Of a stretch of DNA of 64,000 nt, positions 35,929 through 46,542 are shown one piece after another. The DNA lies in NCBI RefSeq assembly GCF_002148795.1, contig NZ_MPOB01000007.1, forward strand, positions 62,001 to 126,000. Direction: 5' to 3'. The DNA is from Oceanibaculum nanhaiense (GTDB lineage: Bacteria > Pseudomonadota > Alphaproteobacteria > Oceanibaculales > Oceanibaculaceae). The notes beneath the pieces were generated by a model. It did not search any database. It saw only the letters and a list, made by a program, of their open reading frames with translations, and was not told where the DNA came from. The stretch's first letter is position 1. Each line of letters opens with the position of its first letter. The position numbers were made by a program, and so were the translations under genes.

Positions 35929-36855
35929 ATGAGACAAGGTCCTCATCAGAAGCGCTCCCGCGGGCGCGGCAACGGCGGACGCAAGCCGCATTCGTCGCCC
36001 CGGAACCATACGTATGACAGCAATGGTCCCGAGGTCCGTATCCGGGGAACCGCCTATCAGGTTCACGAGAAATACATGGCGCTGGCGCGCGACGCGTCGG
36101 CGTCGAGCGATCGCGTCCGCGCCGAAAACCTGCTGCAGCATGCCGAGCATTATCTGCGCATTATCCAGGCCGAAGAGGCCGCGCAGGCGGAGTATGACGA
36201 GAACCAGCAGCGCCATAATGGCAACCGCAATCAGGGCGGCGAGCGCTCCTTCGAGCAGCGCGGTGACCGTAACCGTGACGATCGCGGGCGCGACGAACGG
36301 GGCCGCGACGACCGGCAGACCGGCGATGGCGATGCCAGCGACGAGTCAGACGAGGATGGTGACGGCCAGGTCGTCATGCTGAACCGGCATGGCGAGGCCG
36401 AGGACGAGTCCGATGACCGTTCCGACCGCTCGGACAGGTCCGACCGTTCGGACAGGTCTGATCGCTCCGACCGTTCCGAGCGTCGCCAGGCCGCACCTCA
36501 GGGCGAGCGCCGTCCGCGTCCGCCGCGTGACGAGCGCCGGAACGAGTCCCGGGACGAAGATGATGCCGACGGGCTGCAGCGCATGATGGGCCTGGGTGGC
36601 GGGTCGCCGGCCAGCACCAGCAGCGCGCAGGGCGAGGGCGATGAGGATACGGCGCCGCGGCGCGGTCCGTTGCGCCGCCCGCGCCGGCCGCGCGATGCCG
36701 ACGCGGCACCGGCGGAAGCCGCTGCCGCGCCGGAGGCTGTTGAGACGGCAGAGCCGCAGGCGGCCCCGGTGCGCCGCCGCCGCGCCCCGCGCTCCCGGAG
36801 TGCCGATGCCGAGCAGGGCACCCTGCCGGTGGAAGAGGAAAGCGGCGCAGCCTGA
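35929..36855 (+). CDS. DUF4167-domain protein, disordered and highly charged
   Basis: This 308-residue protein has an alphaproteobacteria-specific DUF4167 domain at residues 25-100 (IRGTAYQVHEKYMALARDA...RAENLLQHAEHYLRI). It is followed by a long arginine/aspartate-rich disordered region and a basic, alanine-rich tail. The middle contains about eight back-to-back copies of a Ser-Asp-Arg tripeptide (DNA 36409-36481). The basic, RGG-like N-terminus suggests RNA binding, but no function is established that I can name. It follows prmC in many alphaproteobacteria and is closed by a strong terminator. Confidence 0.9.
   Translation: MRQGPHQKRSRGRGNGGRKPHSSPRNHTYDSNGPEVRIRGTAYQVHEKYMALARDASASSDRVRAENLLQHAEHYLRIIQAEEAAQAEYDENQQRHNGNRNQGGERSFEQRGDRNRDDRGRDERGRDDRQTGDGDASDESDEDGDGQVVMLNRHGEAEDESDDRSDRSDRSDRSDRSDRSDRSERRQAAPQGERRPRPPRDERRNESRDEDDADGLQRMMGLGGGSPASTSSAQGEGDEDTAPRRGPLRRPRRPRDADAAPAEAAAAPEAVETAEPQAAPVRRRRAPRSRSADAEQGTLPVEEESGAA
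36409..36481 (+). repeat. Nine-base tandem repeats encoding (Ser-Asp-Arg)n
   Basis: About eight copies of a nine-base unit of the type TCCGACCGT / TCGGACAGG encode Ser-Asp-Arg repeats. Third positions vary between copies, which shows selection on the peptide rather than very recent duplication. Confidence 0.85.
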
Positions 36856-36876
36856 CTGGCCATGCTGTAACGGTAC

Positions 36877-36909
36877 AAAAAAACCCCCGGGATCGCTCCC
36901 GGGGGTTTT
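36877..36909. terminator. Bidirectional intrinsic terminator
   Basis: CCCCCGGGA (36884-36892) pairs perfectly with TCCCGGGGG (36897-36905) around a TCGC loop, flanked by seven A on the left and four T on the right. It ends the DUF4167 transcript on the plus strand and clpB on the minus strand. Confidence 0.95.
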
Positions 36910-36932
36910 GCTTTGCGCGGGTATGGATAGCG

Positions 36933-39530
<2,598 letters not shown>

Positions 39531-39641
39531 GCGATTGTCTCCTGTTGCGACACATCGATCCGCCTGCCCCTCAGGCCATTTCCGAGAGTGCGGCCCCGCC
39601 TGGCGGCGGCCGCTTCGGAACCGGATCCATGCTCTTTGCTA

Positions 39642-39670
39642 GAGATGGCGTGTCCTTTGTGTCACACAAG
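39642..39670 (-). promoter_or_regulatory. RpoH (sigma-32)-type promoter for clpB
   Basis: On the minus strand CTTGTG (-35 type, CAAG at 39667-39670 on the plus strand) is followed after 18 bases by CCATCTC (39642-39648). This matches the alphaproteobacterial RpoH pattern CTTG-N17/18-CyTATnT moderately. The position upstream of clpB supports it. Confidence 0.55.
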
Positions 39671-39740
39671 AGGCAGGCGCGCGAATAAGCGACTGGAATC
39701 GCGCGTTGACAGGTCAGCCTATAGGTTTAGAGAGTGACGC

Positions 39741-40508
39741 ATGTCCGATTCGCCGACCCTTACCCGCCTGTGCCGCTACCCCGTGAAGGGGATGAGCGCG
39801 AATGAGCTCGATTCGGTGGCGCTTTCCGTGGGAATGGCGATGCCGCATGACCGGCGTTTCGCCATCGCCCATGGCTCGACCACCGACCTGCCGCCGGATG
39901 GCGGGTGGGCACCCAAGGCGAATTTCGTCACGCTGGTGAACTGCGCCAAGCTGGCCGGCATCGAGGCCGGCTTCGATGCGGAAACCGGCTTTCTGACGTT
40001 GAAGCGCGACGGCAGGCAGGTGGCACGCGCCGATATCAGTACGCCGCTCGGTCGCACCATCGTCGAGGATTTCCTGCGCGCCTATCTGGCAGGCGAGGTT
40101 CGCGGCGCGCTCCGGCTGATCGAGGCGAAGGAGGATGCCTTCACCGATTCGCGCGAAGGCAAGCTGTCGCTCATCAACCTCGCCAGCATCCACGATCTGG
40201 AGAGGGTGACCGGCCATCCGGTCGATCCGATCCGGTTTCGCGGCAATCTCTATATCGAGGGCTTGCCGGCCTGGGCGGAATTCGGCTGGACCGGGGACAC
40301 GAAAATCCGGCTGGGCGGGGTGGAGTTCCGGCTCTACAAGCGCATCGGCCGCTGTGCGGCGACCAATGTGAATCCGGCGACGGCGGAGCGCGACGCCAAT
40401 CTGCCGCTGGCGCTGCGCCGCGGCTTTGGCCATCTCGACATGGGTGTCTATCTGCAGGTGACGGAACCCGGCACCGTGCGGGTCGGGGACGCGCTGGCGG
40501 TTTCCTGA
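39741..40508 (+). CDS. MOSC-domain protein
   Basis: This 255-residue protein has an N-terminal beta-barrel MOSC_N domain (LCRYPVKGMSANELDSVAL) and a C-terminal MOSC domain with the sulfur-carrying cysteine in GRCAATNVNP. Relatives include the mARC/YcbX molybdenum enzymes that reduce N-hydroxylated compounds and the C-terminal domain of Moco sulfurases. There is no ferredoxin domain. A TTGACA hexamer lies 35 bases before the ATG, but its -10 partner is poor. Confidence 0.9.
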   Translation: MSDSPTLTRLCRYPVKGMSANELDSVALSVGMAMPHDRRFAIAHGSTTDLPPDGGWAPKANFVTLVNCAKLAGIEAGFDAETGFLTLKRDGRQVARADISTPLGRTIVEDFLRAYLAGEVRGALRLIEAKEDAFTDSREGKLSLINLASIHDLERVTGHPVDPIRFRGNLYIEGLPAWAEFGWTGDTKIRLGGVEFRLYKRIGRCAATNVNPATAERDANLPLALRRGFGHLDMGVYLQVTEPGTVRVGDALAVS

Positions 40509-40517
40509 CTTCCCTGC

Positions 40518-40546
40518 TTGACCCGGCAGCGAGGGGCGGGTAGGAC
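40518..40546 (+). promoter_or_regulatory. Promoter of the MATE leader
   Basis: TTGACC (40518-40523) and TAGGAC (40541-40546) are spaced by exactly 17 bases. The expected start site is at about 40552-40554, only two to four bases before the ATG of the leader ORF at 40556, so the leader would be almost leaderless, as reported for rhizobial trpL. Confidence 0.65.
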
Positions 40547-40555
40547 AGGATCATT

Positions 40556-40648
40556 ATGGCAAAGCGCACCTTCATCAGGCTTGTGACCGTCCCGTTCTCG
40601 GCAGTCAAAGAGGACTCCCGGGACGAGTCCGCCCGCCGCGCGCCATAA
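40556..40648 (+). CDS. 30-codon leader ORF before the MATE pump
   Basis: This short frame encodes 30 residues, beginning MAKRTFIRLV and ending SARRAP, with ATG at 40556 and TAA at 40646. It lies immediately downstream of a 17-base-spaced promoter; AGGA also precedes the ATG by five bases. Its last codons overlap an RNA segment that can pair with the terminator upstream of the efflux gene. There is no run of a single amino acid, so any stalling signal would be drug- or sequence-dependent rather than amino-acid starvation. That it is translated is inferred from this arrangement. Confidence 0.6.
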   Translation: MAKRTFIRLVTVPFSAVKEDSRDESARRAP

Positions 40649-40685
40649 TTCAACGCTGATATAAGAACAGCCGAGCGCGCCGGAC
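40612..40685 (+). promoter_or_regulatory. Mutually exclusive pause and antiterminator hairpins
   Basis: Segment 1 GGACTC (40612-40617) pairs with segment 2 GAGTCC (40625-40630). Segment 2 can alternatively use GTCCG (40627-40631) and GCGCGC (40638-40643) to pair with segment 3 GCGCGC-CGGAC (40675-40685), 11 base pairs with one bulge. Segment 3 in turn is the left arm of the terminator. This is the 1:2, 2:3, 3:4 layout of classical ribosome-mediated attenuators. Confidence 0.6.
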
Positions 40686-40706
40686 CCTGACGAAGGCGCG
40701 CTTTTT
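40674..40706 (+). terminator. Intrinsic terminator in the MATE leader
   Basis: AGCGCGCC (40674-40681) pairs perfectly with GGCGCGCT (40695-40702) around a 13-base loop, followed by TTTTT and CTT. It lies between the leader ORF and the MATE start codon, 73 bases upstream of the latter, so the pump is expressed only when it is bypassed. Confidence 0.85.
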
Positions 40707-40778
40707 CTTAATCGCCAGGCTTCTTGCCTCCAAAATCCAGCGCCCTCGTCTTCCGGCCCCTCGGCGGAGGAACAAGAG

Positions 40779-42185
40779 ATGTCCGTCGCTGCCAGTCTGC
40801 TGAGAGACACGCGTCCGCCCGCCGAAAGCGGCCGGCCCAACTGGGACGAAACCCGCGCCACCCTGAAACTGGCGCTGCCGCTGATTCTGGCGCAGCTCGC
40901 CCAGATGGCGATCAACACAACCGATGTTGTGATGACCGGCTGGCTGGGGCCGGAGATGCTGGCCGCCGGCACGCTGGCGACCAACTATATGTTTCCGCTG
41001 TTCTTCCTGGGCATGGGGATTCTGGCGGCGGTTGCGCCGCTGATCTCGCAGGCGCTGGGGGCGCGGCAGTTCCGCAATGTCCGGCGCAGCGTGCGCCAGG
41101 GCTTCTGGGCCGGTGCCGCGCTGTCCGTGCCCTATTTCTTCCTGCTGCTGTTCTCGGCGCCGATCATGGCGCTGCTGGGTCAGAAGCCGGAGGCGGTGGC
41201 CGAGGCGGAACGCTATCTGCATGTATCGATGATCGCCATTCCCTTCGTGCTGTGGCTGATTCCGCTGCGCATCCTGCTGGCCTCGCACGGCAAGGCGCAT
41301 CTGGTGCTCATCAGCTCCACCACCGGCTTCTTCCTGAACATTCTCGGCAATTACACCTTCATGTTCGGCAATTTCGGCTTTCCGAGGCTGGAGCTGGTGG
41401 GGGCGGCGATCAGCTCCGTGCTGGTGAACGTCGCCATGTTCTCGGTCCTGCTGGCCTATTGCCTGACGAACCGGCGGCTGCGGCGCTATCGCATCCTGGC
41501 GCGTTGGTGGCGGCCGGACTGGCCGCGCTTTGCCACCATTTTCCGCATCGGCGTGCCCAGCGGCCTGACCAACCTGGCGGAGGTCGGGCTGTTCTCGGCG
41601 GCCAGCTTCCTGATCGGCGCGATCAGCATCCAGGCGCTGGCGGCGCACGCCATCGCCCTGCAATGCGCGGCGCTCAGCTTCATGGTGCCCTATGGGCTGT
41701 CGCAGGCGACGACGATCCGTGTCGGGCTGGCGGCAGGGGCGGAGAACCGGCCCGGCGTGCGCCGTGCCGGGGTGATCTCGCTGTCGCTGGGGCTGGGCTA
41801 TGCGGTCGCTGCGGCGCTGGGCCTCTGGCTGGCGGGCGACTTCATCGCCGGGCTGTTCCTCGATCATCACGATCCGAAAAATCTGCCGGTCATCGAGATC
41901 GCGGTGCGGCTGCTGCTGATCGCCGCCTGGTTCCAGCTGTTCGACGCCACCCAGACCATCGCGCTGGGGGCGTTGCGCGGTCTGCGCGATACCGCCGTGC
42001 CGATGGCCTATGCGATTGCCGGCTATTGGGGGCTGGGCTTCACCGGCGCGGTGATCCTGGGCTACTGGGTCGAGATCGCGCCGGGCTGGGGCGGCGTCTA
42101 TGGCGTGTGGCTGGGTTTCGTCATCGGGCTTGCCAGCGTGGCGGTGGCGCTCATCCTGCGCTTTCTTGCCCGCACGCGGGTTTAG
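40779..42185 (+). CDS. MATE-family multidrug efflux pump
   Basis: This 468-residue inner-membrane exporter has twelve helices and the NorM-type MATE pattern: LKLALPLILAQLAQMAINTTDVVMTGWLG near the N-terminus and a repeated half with RIGVPSGLTNLAEVGLFSAASFLIG. Such pumps expel cationic drugs and dyes using Na+ or H+. GGAGG lies eight bases before the ATG. It is expressed behind a leader ORF and terminator, pointing to induction by translational stress. accA follows after 82 bases. Confidence 0.93.
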   Translation: MSVAASLLRDTRPPAESGRPNWDETRATLKLALPLILAQLAQMAINTTDVVMTGWLGPEMLAAGTLATNYMFPLFFLGMGILAAVAPLISQALGARQFRNVRRSVRQGFWAGAALSVPYFFLLLFSAPIMALLGQKPEAVAEAERYLHVSMIAIPFVLWLIPLRILLASHGKAHLVLISSTTGFFLNILGNYTFMFGNFGFPRLELVGAAISSVLVNVAMFSVLLAYCLTNRRLRRYRILARWWRPDWPRFATIFRIGVPSGLTNLAEVGLFSAASFLIGAISIQALAAHAIALQCAALSFMVPYGLSQATTIRVGLAAGAENRPGVRRAGVISLSLGLGYAVAAALGLWLAGDFIAGLFLDHHDPKNLPVIEIAVRLLLIAAWFQLFDATQTIALGALRGLRDTAVPMAYAIAGYWGLGFTGAVILGYWVEIAPGWGGVYGVWLGFVIGLASVAVALILRFLARTRV

Positions 42186-42267
42186 GCGAAAACCCCTGAC
42201 TTGTGCCGAGGCGGCGGCGCCGGTATGGTGCCGCCGACTTCGCGACTGAACAGGTCACTGGGGACGC

Positions 42268-43224
42268 ATGCGCAGTTTTCTGGATTTCGAGAAGCCGATT
42301 GCCGAGGTCGAAGGCAAGATCGAGGAGCTTCGGCATCTGTCCGGCGGCAGTGAGATCAACATTGCCGAGGAAGTGGCGCGGCTGGAAGGCAAGGTCGAGC
42401 GTCTGCTGCTGACCACCTATCAGAAGCTCACGCCCTGGCAGAAGGTGCAGGTGGCGCGCCATCAGGACCGGCCGCGCTTCAGGAACATCATCTCGCATCT
42501 GATCGAGGAATTCACGCCGCTGGCGGGCGACCGCAACTTCGGCGAGGATTCCGCGCTGCCGGGCGGGCTGGGCCGGTTCCGCGGCCATTCCGTCGTCGTC
42601 ATGGGGATGGAGAAGGGTTCGACCACCGAAGAGCGCGTGCGCTACAATTTCGGCATGGCCAAGCCCGAGGGCTACCGCAAGGCCCGCCGGCTGATCGAGC
42701 TGGCCGACCGGTTCGGCCTGCCGATCGTGACCTTCATCGACACGGCGGGCGCTTACCCCGGCGTCGGCGCGGAAGAGCGCGGCCAGGCCGAGGCCATCGC
42801 GCGCTCCATCGAGGCCTGCCTCGCCGTCAAGGTGCCGGTGATCGCCTGCATCGTCGGCGAGGGCGGTTCCGGCGGCGCCATCGCGCTGGCCGCCGCCGAT
42901 CACATCATCATGTTCGAACACTCGGTCTATTCGGTGATCTCGCCGGAAGGCTGTGCCTCGATCCTGTGGCGCAGCGCCGATCAGTCGCAGGTCGCCGCCG
43001 AGGCGCTGCGGCTGACCGCGCAGGATCTGTACAAGCTGGATGTGATCGACGAAATCGTGCAGGAGCCGGTGGGCGGCGCGCACCGCCGCCCTGACGAGGC
43101 GCTGACGGCGCTCGGCGATTCCATCGAGAAGGCGCTGAAGATTCTGCTGCCGCAGAATGGCAAGGACCTCAAGGCGAAGCGCCGTGAGAAATTCCTCGCC
43201 ATGGGCAAGATCGGCCTGTCCTGA
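42268..43224 (+). CDS. accA: Acetyl-CoA carboxylase carboxyltransferase subunit alpha
   Basis: This 318-residue subunit of acetyl-CoA carboxylase transfers carboxyl from biotin to acetyl-CoA, making malonyl-CoA for fatty acid synthesis. Typical segments are FLDFEKPIAEVEGKIEELR, QKVQVARHQDRPRF, GMAKPEGYRKARRL, FIDTAGAYPGVGAEERGQAEAIA and GGSGGAIALAAAD. GGGGA precedes the ATG. It stands alone from accD, as is common. Confidence 0.97.
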   Translation: MRSFLDFEKPIAEVEGKIEELRHLSGGSEINIAEEVARLEGKVERLLLTTYQKLTPWQKVQVARHQDRPRFRNIISHLIEEFTPLAGDRNFGEDSALPGGLGRFRGHSVVVMGMEKGSTTEERVRYNFGMAKPEGYRKARRLIELADRFGLPIVTFIDTAGAYPGVGAEERGQAEAIARSIEACLAVKVPVIACIVGEGGSGGAIALAAADHIIMFEHSVYSVISPEGCASILWRSADQSQVAAEALRLTAQDLYKLDVIDEIVQEPVGGAHRRPDEALTALGDSIEKALKILLPQNGKDLKAKRREKFLAMGKIGLS

Positions 43225-43243
43225 TCGGCTTTGAGGGGCTGTG

Positions 43244-44926
43244 TTAGAACAGCCCCTCGATTTCGCCCTTCTGGTTCACATAGATCGAATTGGCCGCCGG
43301 CACGCGCGGCAGGCCGGGCATCGTCATGATGTCGCCGCAGATCGCCACCACGAATTCGGCGCCTGCCGACAGCCGGACCTCGCGCACCGGCACGATATGG
43401 CCGGCGGGCGCGCCGCGCGCTGTGGCGTCGGTTGAGAAGCTGTATTGCGTCTTGGCGATGCAGACCGGGAAATGCCCGAAGCCGTCCGCCTCCATCTGCT
43501 CGAAACGGCGGGCGACGGTGGCGTCGAAGGCGATGTCCTCGGCGCCGTAGATCGACCGGGCAACGGTACGCACTTTTTCCGCCAGCCGCATCTCGTCAGG
43601 ATAGAGGGTCTTGAAGTTGGACTGGCCGCTATCCGCCAGTTCGGCCACGCGCGCGGCCATCGCCTCGATGCCCGCACCACCCTCGGCCCAGTGCCGGTTC
43701 AGGAAGCAATCGACGCCCTGCGCCCGGCAATATTCCAGCACCGCCGCCGTTTCCGCCCCGGTATCGCCGGTGAAGGCATTGATGCCAACCACCAGCGGGA
43801 CGCCATATTTCCGCACATTGGCGATATGCCGGCCAAGATTGGCGAGGCCGGCCTCGACGGCGGCGACATTCTCCTGCCCCAGATCGGCCTTGGCCACGCC
43901 GCCATGCATCTTCAGCGCGCGGATGGTGGCGACGATGACGGCGGCGTCCGGCGCCAGCCCGGCCTTGCGGCATTTGATGTCGAAGAATTTCTCCGCCCCC
44001 AGATCGGCGCCGAAGCCGGCCTCAGTGACCACGTAATCGGCCATTTTCAGCGCTGCCTTGGTGGCGATGACCGAATTGCAGCCATGCGCGATGTTGGCGA
44101 ACGGGCCGCCATGCACCAGGGCCGGGTTGTTCTCCAGCGTCTGCACCAGATTGGGCATCAGCGCATCGCGCAGCAGCGCCGCCATCGGGCCGGCGGCCAT
44201 CAGCTCCGCCGCGCGCACCGGCCGGCGTTCGCTTGTGTAGCCGACGACAATGCGGCCCAGCCGCGCGGTCAGGTCTTCCAGGTCCGTCGCCAGGCAGAAG
44301 ATCGCCATCACCTCCGACGCTACGACGATGTCGAACCCGTCCTCGCGCGGATAGCCGTTGGCGGGGCCGCCCAGCGAGCTGACGATCTGGCGCAGCGCCC
44401 GGTCGTTCATGTCCAGCACCCGGCGCCAGGTGACGCGGCGGGTGTCGATGCCGATTTTGTTGCCCCAATGGATGTGATTGTCGATCAGCGCGGCCAGCAG
44501 ATTGTTCGCCGCCGCGATGGCGTGGAAATCGCCGGTGAAATGCAGGTTGATATCTTCCATCGGCACGACCTGGGCGTGACCGCCGCCGGCGGCCCCGCCC
44601 TTCATGCCGAAGCACGGGCCGAGGCTGGGCTCGCGCAGGCAGATCATCGTCTTCCGGCCGATCCGGTTCAGCCCGTCACCGAGACCCACCGTGGTGGTGG
44701 TCTTGCCCTCGCCGGCGGGCGTCGGGCTCATCGCCGTTACCAGGATCAGCCGGCCGTCCGGCCGGTCCTTGAGGGAGGCGATATAGGCCAGGTCGATCTT
44801 CGCCTTGGTCGGCCCGTACCGGTACAGCTTGTCGGCCGGGATCGCCAGGCGCGCGGCAATGTCCTCGATGGGCTTCAGCCGGGCTTCGCGGGCAATCTCG
44901 ATATCGGATTTCGGGCTGCTCGACAC
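43244..44926 (-). CDS. fhs: Formate--tetrahydrofolate ligase
   Basis: This 560-residue enzyme makes 10-formyl-tetrahydrofolate from formate, THF and ATP. The P-loop-like [19 protein letters not shown], the [15 protein letters not shown] and [21 protein letters not shown] signatures are intact. GTG at 44926 is chosen because GGGGGAG lies upstream and it gives the family's length (about 556-560). It is a stand-alone gene converging on accA, and could supply C1 units when formate is available. Confidence 0.96.
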   Translation of the reverse strand: MSSSPKSDIEIAREARLKPIEDIAARLAIPADKLYRYGPTKAKIDLAYIASLKDRPDGRLILVTAMSPTPAGEGKTTTTVGLGDGLNRIGRKTMICLREPSLGPCFGMKGGAAGGGHAQVVPMEDINLHFTGDFHAIAAANNLLAALIDNHIHWGNKIGIDTRRVTWRRVLDMNDRALRQIVSSLGGPANGYPREDGFDIVVASEVMAIFCLATDLEDLTARLGRIVVGYTSERRPVRAAELMAAGPMAALLRDALMPNLVQTLENNPALVHGGPFANIAHGCNSVIATKAALKMADYVVTEAGFGADLGAEKFFDIKCRKAGLAPDAAVIVATIRALKMHGGVAKADLGQENVAAVEAGLANLGRHIANVRKYGVPLVVGINAFTGDTGAETAAVLEYCRAQGVDCFLNRHWAEGGAGIEAMAARVAELADSGQSNFKTLYPDEMRLAEKVRTVARSIYGAEDIAFDATVARRFEQMEADGFGHFPVCIAKTQYSFSTDATARGAPAGHIVPVREVRLSAGAEFVVAICGDIMTMPGLPRVPAANSIYVNQKGEIEGLF

Positions 44927-45131
44927 CTGTGGTCTCCCCCTGTTTTTGTTTTCCCGGTGGCCGCGGCGATCTGACGCTGGCATTCTGTCGGAAGGGTTTT
45001 CTGAATATCGGCGGCCACTATGGCGAATGTTGCTGGCTTTCGTCCAGCAAGGCCTTGTTAACCTTTGCTTAAGCCAAGCGAATTTAGTCTAGTGCGATGC
45101 GGCCGGCGTGCGCCGCCTGTGGGGAGCGACA
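44927..45131. other. Divergent promoter region fhs / cheZ-like
   Basis: This 205-base gap between divergent genes contains a full CtrA-type box at 45057-45072. Its fhs-proximal half shows no distinct element. Confidence 0.5.
45057..45072. promoter_or_regulatory. CtrA-type box upstream of the CheZ-like gene
   Basis: On the minus strand TTAA-N7-TTAAC is an exact match to the CtrA consensus (on the plus strand GTTAA at 45057-45061 and TTAA at 45069-45072, seven bases apart). It lies 60-75 bases before the start codon of the CheZ-like gene. CtrA controls motility genes widely in alphaproteobacteria. Confidence 0.7.
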
Positions 45132-45668
45132 ATGTCCGGCAATAATTCGAACGACCTGAAGCCCGAAATCCTGAAGCTTTTCGCCTTCACTCAGAAGATC
45201 CGGAACGAGCTTGCCGCGATTCGCAAGCCGGGCGAGGATTCGGACCGGTTCAACAGCATGTCGCAGGAACTGGACGCCATTGTTGCGGCGACCGAGGATG
45301 CGACCAACACGATCCTGGAAAGCGTCGAGGAGATCGACGCCATCGCCCAGGATATCCGCGCCATGGCACCGGACAACAAGCCGATGACCGCGAAGCTGGA
45401 TGCCATTGGCGACCGCATCGGCGCGGTGTTCGAGGCCTGCACCTTCCAGGACATCACCGGACAGCGCGTCTCCAAGGTCGTGACCTCGCTGAAATTCATC
45501 GACGAGAAGCTGAACACCATGGTCAGCCTGTGGGGCAAGGACGAGCTGGCGCGCCTGTCCAAGGAGATCGGCGAGGATGTGCGCGAGGGCGACAAAGCCC
45601 TGTTGAATGGCCCGCAATTGAAGGGCCAGGGCGTCAGCCAGGACGATATCGACCGCCTGTTCGACTGA
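45132..45668 (+). CDS. CheZ-like chemotaxis phosphatase
   Basis: This 178-residue, mostly helical protein has the CheZ active-site pattern ACTFQDITGQRVSKVV (the aspartate and glutamine that dephosphorylate CheY-P) and a C-terminal SQDDIDRLFD segment like the CheY-binding tail. It should dampen chemotaxis or a related two-component signal. The ATG at 45132 follows GGGGAG. No other chemotaxis gene lies in the window. Confidence 0.85.
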   Translation: MSGNNSNDLKPEILKLFAFTQKIRNELAAIRKPGEDSDRFNSMSQELDAIVAATEDATNTILESVEEIDAIAQDIRAMAPDNKPMTAKLDAIGDRIGAVFEACTFQDITGQRVSKVVTSLKFIDEKLNTMVSLWGKDELARLSKEIGEDVREGDKALLNGPQLKGQGVSQDDIDRLFD

Positions 45669-45677
45669 CCGGAGACG

Positions 45678-46094
45678 ATGGGCATGGGGCCGGCCCATCT
45701 CGGCCGCGTCGCGTCAGGGCGCGGTTTCGCCAGCGAGCGCATGGCGCTGCCCCAGGTACAGCAGGGATTGCAGGCGCTGGGCGGCGGCATCGCCATGGTG
45801 CCTGGCACGCTGAACCTGCTGCTCGATCTGCCATTTGCCGGGGTCCTGCCCTTCTATGTGACGGAGGCCGATCTGGGCGGCGTCATCTGGTCGGACCATG
45901 TGCCCGGCCGCAAGGGGTTGTCGATCGGACGGGCGCTGATCGCCGAGCGTTATCGCGGGCTGGTGCTGCGCGGCGACGAGCCGGCCTATCCGGCGAATCA
46001 GGTGGAGATCGCCTGCGAGGTGCGGCTGCGCGACACTTTGGGGCTGGCCGATGGCGCCCGCCTGGATTTCCGCCTGGTCGATAGTTTCAGATAG
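45678..46094 (+). CDS. DUF120 protein, archaeal riboflavin-kinase-like
   Basis: This 138-residue protein matches the archaeal CTP-dependent riboflavin kinase fold: a glycine-rich start (GRVASGRGFASERM), PGTLNLLLDLPF, and the closing RDTLGLADGARLDFRL, which corresponds to the conserved LR..LGL.DGD segment. Bacteria normally make FMN with RibF instead, so this may be an extra flavin kinase or a repurposed nucleotide-binding module. GGAGA lies upstream and the gene begins nine bases after the CheZ-like gene, suggesting co-transcription. Function here is not established. Confidence 0.75.
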   Translation: MGMGPAHLGRVASGRGFASERMALPQVQQGLQALGGGIAMVPGTLNLLLDLPFAGVLPFYVTEADLGGVIWSDHVPGRKGLSIGRALIAERYRGLVLRGDEPAYPANQVEIACEVRLRDTLGLADGARLDFRLVDSFR

Positions 46095-46102
46095 CAGCGC
46101 CG

Positions 46103-46399
46103 TCAGGTTATCGCCCAGCCGATCAGGGCGGCGCCGATGACAAGCTGGAAGATGCCGCCGACAATCCGGGCCGCGATGAAGGCCTGCAGCGCGCCGACGA
46201 AGAACAGCGCCCCCAGCCCCATCAGCACCCAGGCGAACAGCGTGGCGTCACCCATGCCGGAACCGGCGGCAACGCCGTCGAAGAAATCCGCCAGCACCGT
46301 GCGCAGCGTGTTCAGGGCACCCAGCACCGTGTCGGCGACCCAGGCCAGTGCCGCACCGATCATCGCCCCCAGATCGTGCAGCAGATTCGCTTCGGCCAT
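46103..46399 (-). CDS. Small membrane protein, unknown function
   Basis: This 98-residue hydrophobic protein has perhaps three membrane helices (about residues 8-28, 50-72 and 74-96) and small-residue-rich loops. No motif identifies it. GGAAGGA about ten bases before the ATG supports translation. It converges on the DUF120 gene and is divergent from the PilZ gene across an AT-rich regulatory region. Confidence 0.65.
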   Translation of the reverse strand: MAEANLLHDLGAMIGAALAWVADTVLGALNTLRTVLADFFDGVAAGSGMGDATLFAWVLMGLGALFFVGALQAFIAARIVGGIFQLVIGAALIGWAIT

Positions 46400-46457
46400 G
46401 ATCGGAAATCCTTCCCCGGCGGAGATAATAAGGCCGCGTTCTCAATATTTTGCGGCG

Positions 46458-46488
46458 TTAACGATTGATTCAGCTTAACCGTGTTTAA
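46458..46488. promoter_or_regulatory. CtrA-like TTAA cluster with a GANTC site
   Basis: TTAA occurs at 46458-46461, 46475-46478 (as TTAACC) and 46485-46488, and GATTC at 46467-46471. The last two TTAA are six bases apart, one short of the CtrA consensus, so CtrA binding is only possible. The region precedes a PilZ gene. Confidence 0.4.
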
Positions 46489-46542
46489 TTGTTTCGTGGC
46501 GAACATTTGAGACGTTGGGCCACGGAAAGGCAAGATAGGGTC

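Noticed and set aside
39706-39733. Perfect TTGACA as promoter of the MOSC gene
   Set aside because: No -10 at 16-18 bases fits well (TAGAGA at best) and the transcript would start at the ATG; not strong enough to list as a feature.
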